DNA of 12,790 nt from Xanthobacteraceae bacterium (GTDB lineage: Bacteria > Pseudomonadota > Alphaproteobacteria > Rhizobiales > Xanthobacteraceae): NCBI GenBank assembly GCA_030037185.1, contig JASHRR010000100.1:1-12790 (forward strand), written 5' to 3'. The notes below the pieces were generated by a model. The model did not search any database. It worked only from the letters and a program-made list of their open reading frames with translations, and had not been told where the DNA came from. Within the stretch, counting starts at the first letter, position 1. Every line of letters starts with the position of its first letter. This document shows positions 1 to 6,859 of the stretch, piece by piece. The position numbers were made by a program, and so were the translations under genes.

Positions 1-36
1 CCGGGATGAGCGCTTTTGCCCCCTGTCCGGTCACCG

Positions 37-156
37 CCGGGTCAGCGGATCGCTCAACTGAGGAGCAGGTCGATGAGTTAACCAGAGTCACGCTCACATT
101 GGAATTTTGCGCGGGACCTTCCCCTCCGGGGTCAGCTGATCAACGAGCTGAGGCAG
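37..156. repeat. Imperfect direct repeat at the yidB 3' end
   Basis: About 34 bases at 40-73 (GGGTCAGCGGATCG..., ending AGGAGCAGGT) resemble 127-157 (GGGGTCAGCTGATC..., ending GAGGCAGGT). The second copy encodes the HLPQLVDQLTPE end of the YidB-like protein. The first lies just beyond its stop codon, in the same frame, and reads PQLSDPLTRR. It may be a small duplication or a displaced old 3' end; coincidence is possible. Confidence 0.3.
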
Positions 157-675
157 GTGCCGGCTCAAGCCCTCAAGCAGCTCGTCGCGCGACAGGCCCG
201 AGTGCTCCATCATAGCGTTGATCTGATCGTCGCCGAGCGCCTTTTCGAGATCGTTCGGAGCGATCGTCTTGTTAGGTCCCGCGCCGATCCACGAATTAGC
301 CTCCTCGTGGAGGCCCGACTGCTGCAACTGCTTGACGAGGTCGTTCAATCCACCGCCCAAGATGCTGCCTGCCGCGCCACCTGTCAGGAGGCCTCCAAGG
401 GCGCCCTTGAGAAGGCCGCCGAGCCCGCCGCCAGTTGCCTCGGGCGAGGCAACATTGATATCGCTGTCAGCGGGCCGAGCGGGCGGCCCGTCGGCCGGCT
501 GCGGAGCACGCGATTGCTCCCCGCCAAAGCCTTTCATCGCTTTGTAGGCGAGAAGCCCGAGTATCGCCATAGTGACAGGCCCCATGCCTGCGCCGGCGCT
601 GCCGCGTTCTGGAGCAGGTGGCTGCTGCCCCTGCGGGCCAACCTGCATTCCTCTGAGAACATCCATCAGGCCCAT
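94..675 (-). CDS. YidB/DUF937 family protein
   Basis: This 193-residue protein belongs to the YidB (DUF937) family, whose biochemical role is not established. Residues 31-50 form a short hydrophobic, possibly membrane-associated stretch, followed by a Pro/Ala-rich linker (about 55-80). Residues 83-110 are a Gly/Leu-rich segment typical of the family. The conserved C-terminal part (about 108-187) includes LNDLVKQLQQSG, SWIGAGPN near 128-135, LEKALGD, and the SGLSRDELLEGLSRHLPQLVDQLTPEG block (159-185). The start at 675 is supported by an AGGAG ribosome site six bases upstream on the minus strand. The last residues, RKIPM, differ from the acidic tail I expect in the family, so the extreme C-terminus may have drifted. 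It stands alone, facing left. The family call is strong; no function can be given. Confidence 0.9.
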   Translation of the reverse strand: MGLMDVLRGMQVGPQGQQPPAPERGSAGAGMGPVTMAILGLLAYKAMKGFGGEQSRAPQPADGPPARPADSDINVASPEATGGGLGGLLKGALGGLLTGGAAGSILGGGLNDLVKQLQQSGLHEEANSWIGAGPNKTIAPNDLEKALGDDQINAMMEHSGLSRDELLEGLSRHLPQLVDQLTPEGKVPRKIPM

Positions 676-851
676 AATTGGCTCCTGCTAAGAAGATGTC
701 CGTGGGACATCGCATCGCTTTACTCACGCGGCAACGAACGAACCGGCCTTTCCTCCGATCCGCGATCTTTCCGCGCCGCGCATTTCCTAGGTGAAGACTA
801 ATCTTGGGATTTGGTTCCGCGAAATGCGCGCTCGAGGGGTCGGCCTCCGCG

Positions 852-1053
852 ATGGTTTCCATTTCTGCAATCGTGATTGGCTTTGTTGTCGCATCCTCGC
901 GCGGCCTGACAATCCGACCGGCTTCGCGCTCCCGACGGTGATCGGGGTGGCGGGCGCGTTGCTCGCAAGTGGCAAGGCGCAGCTTGGTCGCGACGCTACC
1001 AACCGATCGGCTGGCGCTTTATCGGCGCATCGGTTCGCGGACTGTCCAGTTGA
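852..1053 (+). pseudogene. Frameshifted remnant of a GlsB/YeaQ/YmgE-type small membrane protein
   Basis: No single frame carries a plausible protein here, but three consecutive frames joined together resemble the GlsB/YeaQ/YmgE (transglycosylase-associated) family of about 80-residue membrane proteins. The frame from ATG 852 gives MVSISAIVIGFVVASSRGLT. The frame used around 905-970 gives PDNPTGFALPTVIGVAGALL, which matches the family's DPxGF..T...GI.GA core. The frame from 967 to the TGA at 1053 gives WQGAAWSRRYQP then GWRFIGASV, corresponding to the GWYxP...GFIGA end. That ordering implies at least two frameshifts. The match is from memory of the family pattern, not alignment. Alternatives are sequencing error or chance. 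It lies between the YidB-type gene and the lactonase-like gene and is transcriptionally isolated. Confidence 0.5.
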
Positions 1054-1259
1054 TCTGGAAATCGGCTGGCCGCGCATCGGGGCACGTTCGATATCGTCGT
1101 AAAGAACTTTGAGGATTTGCCACGAAGATGGGGAAGTGGCGGGGGTCGGTGTAGGCGGTGGTGGCAAAGCGCCTGCTCCGGCGGCTGCTGGTCGAGATAT
1201 TGCCGACGCGGTCACCCGTCAGCTAACCGCGTGGGCAACGCGGGCCGGATAGTCTTTGC

Positions 1260-1301
1260 GCGCGCTGTCCATCCTACGGGGCGTTAGCGAGCCATCCTAC
1301 G
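1260..1301. repeat. GTAGGATGG-type short intergenic repeat
   Basis: The ten bases CCATCCTACG occur at 1269-1278 and again at 1292-1301, so on the minus strand CGTAGGATGG is repeated 13 bases apart. The second copy contains the TAG stop codon of the lactonase-like gene. The motif resembles the GTAGGATGGGTT-type repeats scattered between genes in Bradyrhizobium-like genomes, and a related hairpin copy is at 6017-6092. No T-run follows, so a terminator role is only possible. Confidence 0.45.
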
Positions 1302-2178
1302 CAAACCCGTACAGCTTCGCCGGGTTGGCGACCAGGATGCGCTGGCGCGTTGCCTCGTCCGGTGTCCAGGCATGGAACAGCTCGAACAGACGGCCGGCAT
1401 CCGGCATCTCGCCTTCCATGCGCGGATGGGGCCAGTCGCTGCCCCACACCAGCCGCTCCGGATTGGTCCTTACCAGCGCCTCGTGGAACGGCCGGGCGTC
1501 CTCATAGCCCGGGCTACGTCGGCTCACGCGGTGGGCGCCCGATACCTTGACCCAGCACTCGCCGTTGCCGAGGCAACGTAGCAGGGCTTGGAAGCCCGGG
1601 CTTCCGGTGCCGGCGGTCGCATCGGTGCGGCCCATATGGTCCACCACGACCGGCAGTCCGATTTGCCGCAACAGCGCGATGGTGTCGGGCAGGTCCTTGA
1701 CGTCAATCCACAGCTGCAGGTGCCAGCCCAGCTCCGCCATGACGGGCGCCAGTGCGCTTGCCGCGTCGAGTGGCACGCCGGCGCGATAATAAAGCGAGCC
1801 GCCGCGGAAGAAATGGTTGAACCGCAGGCCGCGCACGCCGATGTCGTGCCAGCGGCGCAGCTCGGCTGGCATCACAGTGGAATCGGCCACGGCAACGCCG
1901 CGCAGCCGGCCAGGGTGGCGCGCCAGGGCATCCAGCATCGCGGCGTTATCGCGCCCGTGGGCGCTGCCCTGCACCAACACCCCTCGGGTGACACCGACCC
2001 TGTCAAGCATGGCGATATATTTCGCCGCCGGCGCGTCGGGAGGCGTATAGCTCCGATCGGCCGCATAGGGGAACTGCGCGGCCGGCCCGAACACGTGGGC
2101 GTGGGTGTCGCACGCGTCAGGCGGTGGCGGAAATCGCGGCGGCGTCGGCTCGCGCGGCGCCGAACAGGCGGGGATCAT
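1297..2178 (-). CDS. Amidohydrolase, 2-pyrone-4,6-dicarboxylate lactonase-like
   Basis: This 293-residue TIM-barrel hydrolase belongs to the Amidohydrolase_2 family and resembles LigI, which opens the lactone ring of 2-pyrone-4,6-dicarboxylate in aromatic acid catabolism in the cytoplasm. The N-terminal metal/substrate motif is DTHAHVFGP (His26, His28), followed by FPYAADRSYTPPDA as in LigI. Further hallmarks are VQGSAHGRDN (69-78), GVRGLRFN (114-121), VVVDHMGR (177-184, His181), WVKVSGA (209-215) and GSDWPHP (246-252, Asp248). The start is ATG 2178, whose A is shared with the TGA of the upstream binding-protein gene (TGATG), so the two are translationally coupled. A longer reading from 2220 would overlap that gene and lacks this support. 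The substrate may be another lactone or carboxylated ring; the LigI activity itself is inference. Confidence 0.88.
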   Translation of the reverse strand: MIPACSAPREPTPPRFPPPPDACDTHAHVFGPAAQFPYAADRSYTPPDAPAAKYIAMLDRVGVTRGVLVQGSAHGRDNAAMLDALARHPGRLRGVAVADSTVMPAELRRWHDIGVRGLRFNHFFRGGSLYYRAGVPLDAASALAPVMAELGWHLQLWIDVKDLPDTIALLRQIGLPVVVDHMGRTDATAGTGSPGFQALLRCLGNGECWVKVSGAHRVSRRSPGYEDARPFHEALVRTNPERLVWGSDWPHPRMEGEMPDAGRLFELFHAWTPDEATRQRILVANPAKLYGFA

Positions 2179-3179
2179 CACTCGGCCTGGACGCCGACGG
2201 CCTTGATGATAGGCCCCCATTTCTGATAGTCAGCACGAATCAGCGCGGCAAGTTCTTCCGGTGTCGAACCAACTGGCACAGCTCCCAGGGTCTGGAAGCG
2301 CTCTTTGACGGTGGCCGATTTCATTGCGTCGGCGGCATCGCGATAGATCTTTGCTTTCACCTCGGCCGGTAGCGCGGCCGGAGCAAGCAGGGCCCACCAC
2401 ACGCCGGTGTCGTAACCCTTAATTCCCGACTCATCGAAGGTCGGCACGTCAGGCAGGATCGGACTACGCTGCGCCGTCGTCACGGCGAGCGGTCGCAGCG
2501 CTCCTGATCTGATCATCGCAATCGACTCCGGAACGTTGTTGAAGGACAGCGGAATGTGACCGCCCAGGAGGTCGTTGAGCGCGGGGGCGCCGCCCTTGTA
2601 GGGGATCGCGGTGATGTCGATCCTGGCCGTCACCTTCAACAATTCGCCGGCAAGATGCGGTGAGGTGCCGTTGCCGGCATGGCCGTAGCTGAGCTGCCCG
2701 GGTCTTGCGCGCGCCGCCGCAATGAGATCGGCAAGCGTCTTGATCGGGGAATCTGCGCGCACCAGGGCAAGATTCGGCGAATTGCCGAGCAGCGTGATCG
2801 GAGTGAAATCCGCGAACACGTCATAGGGCAGCTTCGGATAAAGAAACGGCACGATGGCGTGACCGCTCGCCACGACGATGAGGGTGTAGCCGTCGGGGGC
2901 CGCCTTCGCGGCTGCATCCGCCGCGATCGTACCGCCAGCGCCCGGACGGTTGTCGATGATGATATTCGTCGGCCAACGTTTGCCGAGTTCATCCGCGAGG
3001 GTACGCGCCACAATATCGACCGCCCCGCCAGGCGGAAACGGCACGAGAAGACGCACGGGCTTCGAAGGGAAGCTGTTCTGGGCGCGTGCCGCCGGGATCA
3101 GCGCCAACACCCCGAGGACGACGACTGCGACAATGGCGAGGGCGATGCGAGCGGCCCTCGGCCGGATCGAAGCTGCCAT
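2178..3179 (-). CDS. Bug-family tripartite tricarboxylate transporter substrate-binding protein
   Basis: This 333-residue periplasmic protein is of the Bug/TctC type, which binds carboxylates such as citrate-, glutamate- or aromatic acid-like ligands for a TctAB membrane pair. A signal peptide is clear: basic start MAASIRPRAAR, hydrophobic core about 12-29, and an ARA|QN cleavage site near residue 33. Family blocks follow: PVRLLVPFPPGGAVDIVAR (41-59), NRPGAGG (78-84), DGYTL (96-100), SYGHAGNGTSPHLAGE (164-179), IPYKGGAPALNDLLGG (192-207) and LPDVPTFDESGIKGY (242-256). The start at 3179 has AGGGGAGA seven bases upstream; the ATG at 3200 would place that ribosome site inside the gene. No TctA or TctB gene is present here, so it is an orphan receptor, as is common for this family. 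Coupling to the lactonase-like gene suggests they serve the same substrate. Confidence 0.93.
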   Translation of the reverse strand: MAASIRPRAARIALAIVAVVVLGVLALIPAARAQNSFPSKPVRLLVPFPPGGAVDIVARTLADELGKRWPTNIIIDNRPGAGGTIAADAAAKAAPDGYTLIVVASGHAIVPFLYPKLPYDVFADFTPITLLGNSPNLALVRADSPIKTLADLIAAARARPGQLSYGHAGNGTSPHLAGELLKVTARIDITAIPYKGGAPALNDLLGGHIPLSFNNVPESIAMIRSGALRPLAVTTAQRSPILPDVPTFDESGIKGYDTGVWWALLAPAALPAEVKAKIYRDAADAMKSATVKERFQTLGAVPVGSTPEELAALIRADYQKWGPIIKAVGVQAE

Positions 3180-3279
3180 TTGTCTTCTCCCCTGATTCAA
3201 CTCGCGCCCGCCGTTGAAGAAGGGCCGGGCGAAAAAACGGGCGGGCCGTGCTTTGCGACAATTACAGCGCAGTATCGTC

Positions 3280-3292
3280 TAGTAGCGTTCTA
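3280..3292. promoter_or_regulatory. Possible operator upstream of the binding-protein gene
   Basis: TAGTAGCGTTCTA is an imperfect palindrome (outer TAG/CTA with further A/T matches) about 100 bases upstream of the binding-protein start. CTAGT flanks it at about 3279 and again near 3299. It could bind a GntR- or IclR-type regulator, but no regulator gene is in the window and the symmetry is weak. Confidence 0.22.
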
Positions 3293-3320
3293 ATGGCACT
3301 AGTCAATCCATCAATCAGCC

Positions 3321-3430
3321 CTTGTCCTGAGGAGCGCGTCGAAGGGCGGCCAAGGTGCAAGACCGTCTCCCGGCCATCCGCCGAGAAGCCGCGCGCGCGG
3401 ACCGCGGCCTCAGGACGAGCTCGAGAGGTT
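3321..3430. repeat. Palindromic intergenic repeat, CTCCTCAGGAC family (copy 1)
   Basis: GTCCTGAGG at 3324-3332 pairs with CCTCAGGAC at 3408-3416, bracketing a GC-rich, internally repetitive centre that includes GCGCGCGCGG. The 15 bases at 3324-3338 (GTCCTGAGGAGCGCG) are an exact reverse complement of 6913-6927 in the second copy. The pattern resembles the abundant palindromic intergenic repeats of Bradyrhizobium and Rhodopseudomonas. It occupies most of the gap between the DUF2147 gene and the binding-protein gene. Confidence 0.6.
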
Positions 3431-3471
3431 CAGTCCGATCGTTCGAACCATTGGTTCATGGAAACAATCCA

Positions 3472-3909
3472 CTAATTCGTGCGCGTCCATCTCTGGGTCT
3501 TGCAGATCAGGCCGGCGAGTGCGCAGCCCTGAAGGTTGAGCGTCGTCGCATTCACGAGCGTGATCGATCCGCTGTAGGTTTTGCCGTCCTCGACGTTATA
3601 GACTTGGCCTTTCCATTTGTCGGCAGAGTCCGGTTTCATGTCGATGACGATCTGGACGCCGATCACCGGCCGGGCGCGCTTCGCGGCATCCGGATTATAG
3701 ATATCCGTTCTCGGCTTGCCCGTCGCCGGGTCGTTCGGTTCCTTCAGGGCGACGATGTTTCCGCACAGGGCGCCGCCGCAACTGATGATTGTGACCTTTG
3801 CCCTGCTGTTCTCGGTCAGCCAGCTTCCACGCGGATCGCCGGCGAGCGCCTGCGTCGCCGCCGCGATGCAGAGCATGGCGAATGCAGCGCTTGCAAAAAC
3901 CTTGCCCAT
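3472..3909 (-). CDS. Secreted DUF2147 domain protein
   Basis: This 145-residue protein has a signal peptide (MGKVFASAAFAMLCIAAATQ, likely cleaved after ALA at residue 23) and one complete DUF2147 domain. Diagnostic stretches are GSWLTE (28-33), CGGALCGNIVALKEPNDP (44-61), GKPRTDIYNPD (64-74), WKGQVYNVEDGKTYSG (99-114) and the TQRWTR end (138-143). The paired Cys44/Cys49 and Cys129/Cys136 could form disulfides in the periplasm. The start at 3909 is supported by AAGGGAGAG about eight bases upstream; a longer reading to 3990 has no such site and lacks a signal sequence. The molecular function of the family is unknown. It is monocistronic, separated from the neighbouring minus-strand gene by a repeat. 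Confidence 0.92.
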   Translation of the reverse strand: MGKVFASAAFAMLCIAAATQALAGDPRGSWLTENSRAKVTIISCGGALCGNIVALKEPNDPATGKPRTDIYNPDAAKRARPVIGVQIVIDMKPDSADKWKGQVYNVEDGKTYSGSITLVNATTLNLQGCALAGLICKTQRWTRTN

Positions 3910-4672
3910 GACTGTCGCTCTCCCTTCAAGCAAGACGTCTACGAAAATTGCCCTCCACCCCGGTGCGGCAACGCCCCCCGCATCGGACAATCATACACCG
4001 CGGCCGAAGCTTCGTCGAAGAAATGGGCGATCGTGTGTCGCGGCCTCGGAGACACCTTCTTACCCGATTGCAATACTCGCAGTATGCCCCTCTGTGAGGC
4101 CTGCGCAAATACTTCTCTTTGCACAGGACCTGACGGCGGAACCGCCATGTCGCTGCGCCGACATAAATCAATCTGATCCGGTTCGAGACTATTAAAATTC
4201 GCGGATCAAATGGCACATGGTTGGATTGCGGCTGAAAGCAAAAACCCACGTAATCAATTCCGATGGGAAAAGTCTTGTGAAAGGCAATCAGGCTCTACAA
4301 TATCAGTATTAGCCCGCGAGGCAGAACAAGACTCCAAGCTATGAGACTGCTTCGCAACGGAAAAAATCTTGGGTGTCGACGGTGAGCCACCGAATGCGGC
4401 GGCGAACACGACATGGAATTATAAAAGGAAACGGTGTAATCAAGAAAGTCGGTCTTATCTATTTTACCAAATTTCATGACATTTATTCCTCGCCTTTTCA
4501 GGAGAACGACGTCAATACCATTCCCGGCAAGAGCAATCGCCGCCGCTGCGACTTGGCAGGGAATTCTCTTGTCTGACGGCGGACTGCGCATGCAACACTG
4601 GCGCACCATTGGGTCTGCGTACTATACTTGCGCTTGCCACCCCGACCGGCCGCGATGCTCTGGAGGAAACCC
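3910..4672. other. Long intergenic region with an A+T-rich patch, no convincing gene
   Basis: About 760 bases separate the divergent DUF2147 and serine hydrolase genes. From roughly 4170 to 4520 the sequence is clearly richer in A and T than the rest of the window, with runs such as ATTATAAAAGG and TATTTTACCAAATTTC. Open frames of 67 to about 107 codons exist on both strands, but none shows a recognisable domain together with a ribosome site. The region should hold both divergent promoters; I cannot place them with confidence. TATACT at 4622-4627 could be a -10 box for the hydrolase, but no good -35 lies at the right distance. Confidence 0.55.
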
Positions 4673-5914
4673 ATGTCCGTTCGTCTGCCGATCCTTGCTT
4701 TCCTGATTGTCGCGGTCCCGCTGTGCGCCGCTGCACAGTCGAAGCGGACCGATGACCGATCCGCCGTCTATTATCCGGACACGGTGTGGCAGCACAAAAC
4801 GCCGCGGGAATCCGGGCTCGATCCGGGACGACTTAAGGAGGCCATCGACTTTGCGGTTGCGAACGAGACCAGAAATCCGCGGGATCTCGTTTTGAACCAC
4901 TACCAGACCTTCGGTCGCGAGCCGTTCGGTTATGCCATTGGTCCGATCAAGGACCGCGGCGACCCGACCGGCCTCGTCATTCACCAGGGCTACATCGTCG
5001 CCGAATGGGGCGAACCGCTGCGCGTCGATATGGCTCACAGCGTCACCAAGAGCATGCTCTCGAGCGTGATCGGGGTCGCGTACGACCGCGGGACGATCCG
5101 CGATATCAACGACACCGTGCGGAGCTACATGGCCCCGGTCCAGGTGTTCAGTCCGCTCGTGGCCGGCAACAAGTCCGATCGCCTCGGCACCCCCGATCTC
5201 CTGTTTCCGTTCGACACGCCCCACAATCGCACCATCACATGGGATCACATGCTGCGCCAGACCAGCGACTGGGAAGGCACGCTGTGGGGCAAGCCCGACT
5301 GGGCCGACCGGCCGGAGCCGAACGCCACCCAATGGACGACGCGGCCGCGCTACCAGCCCGGCACGGTCTATAAATACAACGACGTCCGGGTGAACGCGCT
5401 CGCCCTTGCGGCGCTCAATGTGTGGCGGCGCCCGCTGCCGCAGGTGCTCAAGGAGACCATCATGGACCCGATCGGTGCCTCCAACACATGGCGCTGGTTC
5501 GGCTACGAGAACTCGTGGGTGGTGCTTGACGGCAACGTCGTGCAGTCCGTGTCGGGCGGCGGTCACTGGGGCGGCGGCATGTTCATCGATGCCTACGACA
5601 TGGGCCGGTTCGGCTATCTCACTCTGCGGCACGGCAAATGGAAGAACCGCCAGCTCATCTCCGATCAATGGGTGGACTGGGCGCTGACGCCGACGCCGGC
5701 GCAACCCACCTACGGATTCATGAACTGGTTTCTCAACACCAACCGGCAGCTCCTGCCGAGCGCTCCGGCCAGCGCCTTCGTGCATATCGGCAACGGCACC
5801 AACATGATCTTCGTGGACCCGGAACATGACCTTGTCGCGGTCGCGCGCTGGATCGACGGCGGCGCCATGGACGGCTTCGTCAAGCGGCTGCTCGCTTCGG
5901 CGAGCGTGATTTGA
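4673..5914 (+). CDS. Exported serine hydrolase, beta-lactamase/esterase family
   Basis: This 413-residue protein has a signal peptide (hydrophobic LPILAFLIVAVPLCAAA, cleavage after about residue 21) and a class C beta-lactamase-like serine hydrolase domain. The family includes EstB-type esterases, D-aminopeptidases and the 6-aminohexanoate dimer hydrolase NylB. The catalytic SxxK is SVTK at 123-126 after a typical MAH, the YxN equivalent is YND at 235-237, and the KTG-box position is occupied by HIG (371-373), as often in esterase-like members. A glycine-rich GGGHWGGGMF segment (296-304) precedes the second half. The start at 4673 is chosen because GGAGG lies six bases upstream and the signal peptide begins there; earlier in-frame TTG and ATG codons at 4628 and 4655 lack this. 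The substrate cannot be read from sequence. It lies 198 bases upstream of the SDH-like operon, same strand. Confidence 0.9.
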   Translation: MSVRLPILAFLIVAVPLCAAAQSKRTDDRSAVYYPDTVWQHKTPRESGLDPGRLKEAIDFAVANETRNPRDLVLNHYQTFGREPFGYAIGPIKDRGDPTGLVIHQGYIVAEWGEPLRVDMAHSVTKSMLSSVIGVAYDRGTIRDINDTVRSYMAPVQVFSPLVAGNKSDRLGTPDLLFPFDTPHNRTITWDHMLRQTSDWEGTLWGKPDWADRPEPNATQWTTRPRYQPGTVYKYNDVRVNALALAALNVWRRPLPQVLKETIMDPIGASNTWRWFGYENSWVVLDGNVVQSVSGGGHWGGGMFIDAYDMGRFGYLTLRHGKWKNRQLISDQWVDWALTPTPAQPTYGFMNWFLNTNRQLLPSAPASAFVHIGNGTNMIFVDPEHDLVAVARWIDGGAMDGFVKRLLASASVI

Positions 5915-6016
5915 GCAGGTAATGGGCGATGGAGGAACGGCGAAGCGGTACCGTAACCTGGGCGGGAATTTTCTGCAGCCGATGGCCGCCCGGATTTCGC
6001 ATGCGGGCGACAACCC

Positions 6017-6092
6017 TGTAGGGATGGGTTAAGCGAAACCCATCGGGCGTGGCGAGGCCGATGGTGGTTTGGCTGCACTCAACCCGCGCTAC
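6017..6092. repeat. Palindromic intergenic repeat, GTAGGGATGGGTT type
   Basis: GATGGGTT at 6023-6030 and AACCCATC at 6037-6044 form a perfect eight-base stem with a six-base loop. The element begins with TGTAGG and ends with AACCCGCGCTACG, so its outer ends are also roughly inverted. This is the layout of a common intergenic repeat in Bradyrhizobium-like genomes. It sits between the serine hydrolase and the iron-sulfur gene and could act as a weak terminator or processing site; no T-run is present. Confidence 0.55.
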
Positions 6093-6112
6093 GAGCTGGA
6101 AGCACCACCCCG

Positions 6113-6859
6113 ATGGCATCCGAACTCAAGGTCTCTCTCTGGCGCGGCACGCAATCCGGCCGCCACCAGATTTACTCGGTCCCGCTGCGGGAGAATCAGA
6201 CCGTGCTCGACGTGGTGACCTATGTGCAACGCCACCTTGACCCATCCCTGTCCTATCGGTTCGCATGCCGGGTCGGGATGTGCGGTTCGTGCGCCATGAC
6301 AGTCAACGGCCGGCCGCGCTGGACGTGCCGCACCCATGTGTCGCGGGTGGCTCGAAACGGCCGGCTCGAGATCGGGCCGCTGGAAAACTTTCCCGTGATC
6401 AAGGATCTCGCCACGGATATGAGCGGCTTTTTTGAGAAATGGCGCGATGCCGGAGGCGCCTTCGTCCCGACCAAGACGCGCGACGACGAAATCGAGCCGG
6501 TCCCACCGCGCAGCCCCGAGCGGCTTGCGGCCTCGGCGGCTATCGAATGCATCAATTGCGGGGTCTGTCACGCGGCCTGCGACACGGTGCGGTGGAACGA
6601 GAACTATCTTGGCCCGGCGGCGCTCAACCGCGCCTGGACGCTCGTCAATGACGTTCGCGACGGCGGCAACAGGGAGCGCCTCGAAACCGTGGCCGCGAAC
6701 GGGGGCTGTCACGCCTGCCATTCGCACCAGTCGTGTCAGGAACACTGCCCTCAGGCCTTGAATCCGACCGCCTCGATCGCCGGCCTCAAGCGCCGCACCG
6801 CGCAGGCCTGGCTCAGGGGAGAAATCCGGCCGCGACGCGAACGATGGCCACGGCGATGA
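6113..6859 (+). CDS. sdhB: Succinate dehydrogenase/fumarate reductase-like iron-sulfur subunit
   Basis: This 248-residue protein carries electrons between flavin and quinone in a membrane-bound SDH/fumarate reductase-type complex on the cytoplasmic face. The N-terminal ferredoxin domain has CRVGMCGSC with a later Cys (52, 57, 60, 72) for a 2Fe-2S centre. The C-terminal domain has CINCGVCHAAC (146, 149, 152, 156) for a 4Fe-4S centre, then CHACHSHQSCQEHCP (199, 202, 208, 212). Cys202/208/212 have the CxxxxxCxxxCP spacing of the usual 3Fe-4S centre; Cys199 is additional. Fe-S ligation is family knowledge. The tail is strongly basic (RPRRERWPRR). ATG 6113 has only a weak GGAAG-like site upstream. 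It is first in the operon, whereas sdhB is last in standard sdhCDAB, which points to an alternative complex. Its TGA overlaps the ATG at 6856. Confidence 0.93.
   Translation: MASELKVSLWRGTQSGRHQIYSVPLRENQTVLDVVTYVQRHLDPSLSYRFACRVGMCGSCAMTVNGRPRWTCRTHVSRVARNGRLEIGPLENFPVIKDLATDMSGFFEKWRDAGGAFVPTKTRDDEIEPVPPRSPERLAASAAIECINCGVCHAACDTVRWNENYLGPAALNRAWTLVNDVRDGGNRERLETVAANGGCHACHSHQSCQEHCPQALNPTASIAGLKRRTAQAWLRGEIRPRRERWPRR

Noticed and set aside
787..1215. 142-codon minus-strand frame opposite the GlsB-like remnant
   Set aside because: Low-complexity Pro/Ala/Arg content, no ribosome site and no recognisable domain; typical antisense open frame in GC-rich DNA.
1103..1252. Short plus-strand open stretch reading GKAPAPAAAGRDIADAVTRQ
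   Set aside because: No ATG, about 45 codons, Ala/Gly-rich as expected from GC-rich DNA, and no family recognised.
3445..3457. Palindrome GAACCATTGGTTC just beyond the DUF2147 stop
   Set aside because: The arms meet around a single base, leaving no loop, and no T-run follows, so a terminator is unlikely; it could be a protein site but there is no other support.
4160..4200. GGTTCGAGACT resembling a tRNA T-arm
   Set aside because: No acceptor, D or anticodon stems can be built around it; the surroundings are A+T-rich intergenic DNA.
4622..4627. TATACT as a -10 promoter box for the serine hydrolase
   Set aside because: No convincing -35 sequence at 16-18 bases upstream; not strong enough to list as a promoter.
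4622..6013. 463-codon minus-strand frame opposite the serine hydrolase
   Set aside because: It mirrors the codon periodicity of the clearly real plus-strand gene and has an Arg/His/Val-rich composition with no domain.
6089..6745. Minus-strand frame opposite the iron-sulfur gene
   Set aside because: The plus strand has all iron-sulfur cysteine motifs; the antisense reading has no support.
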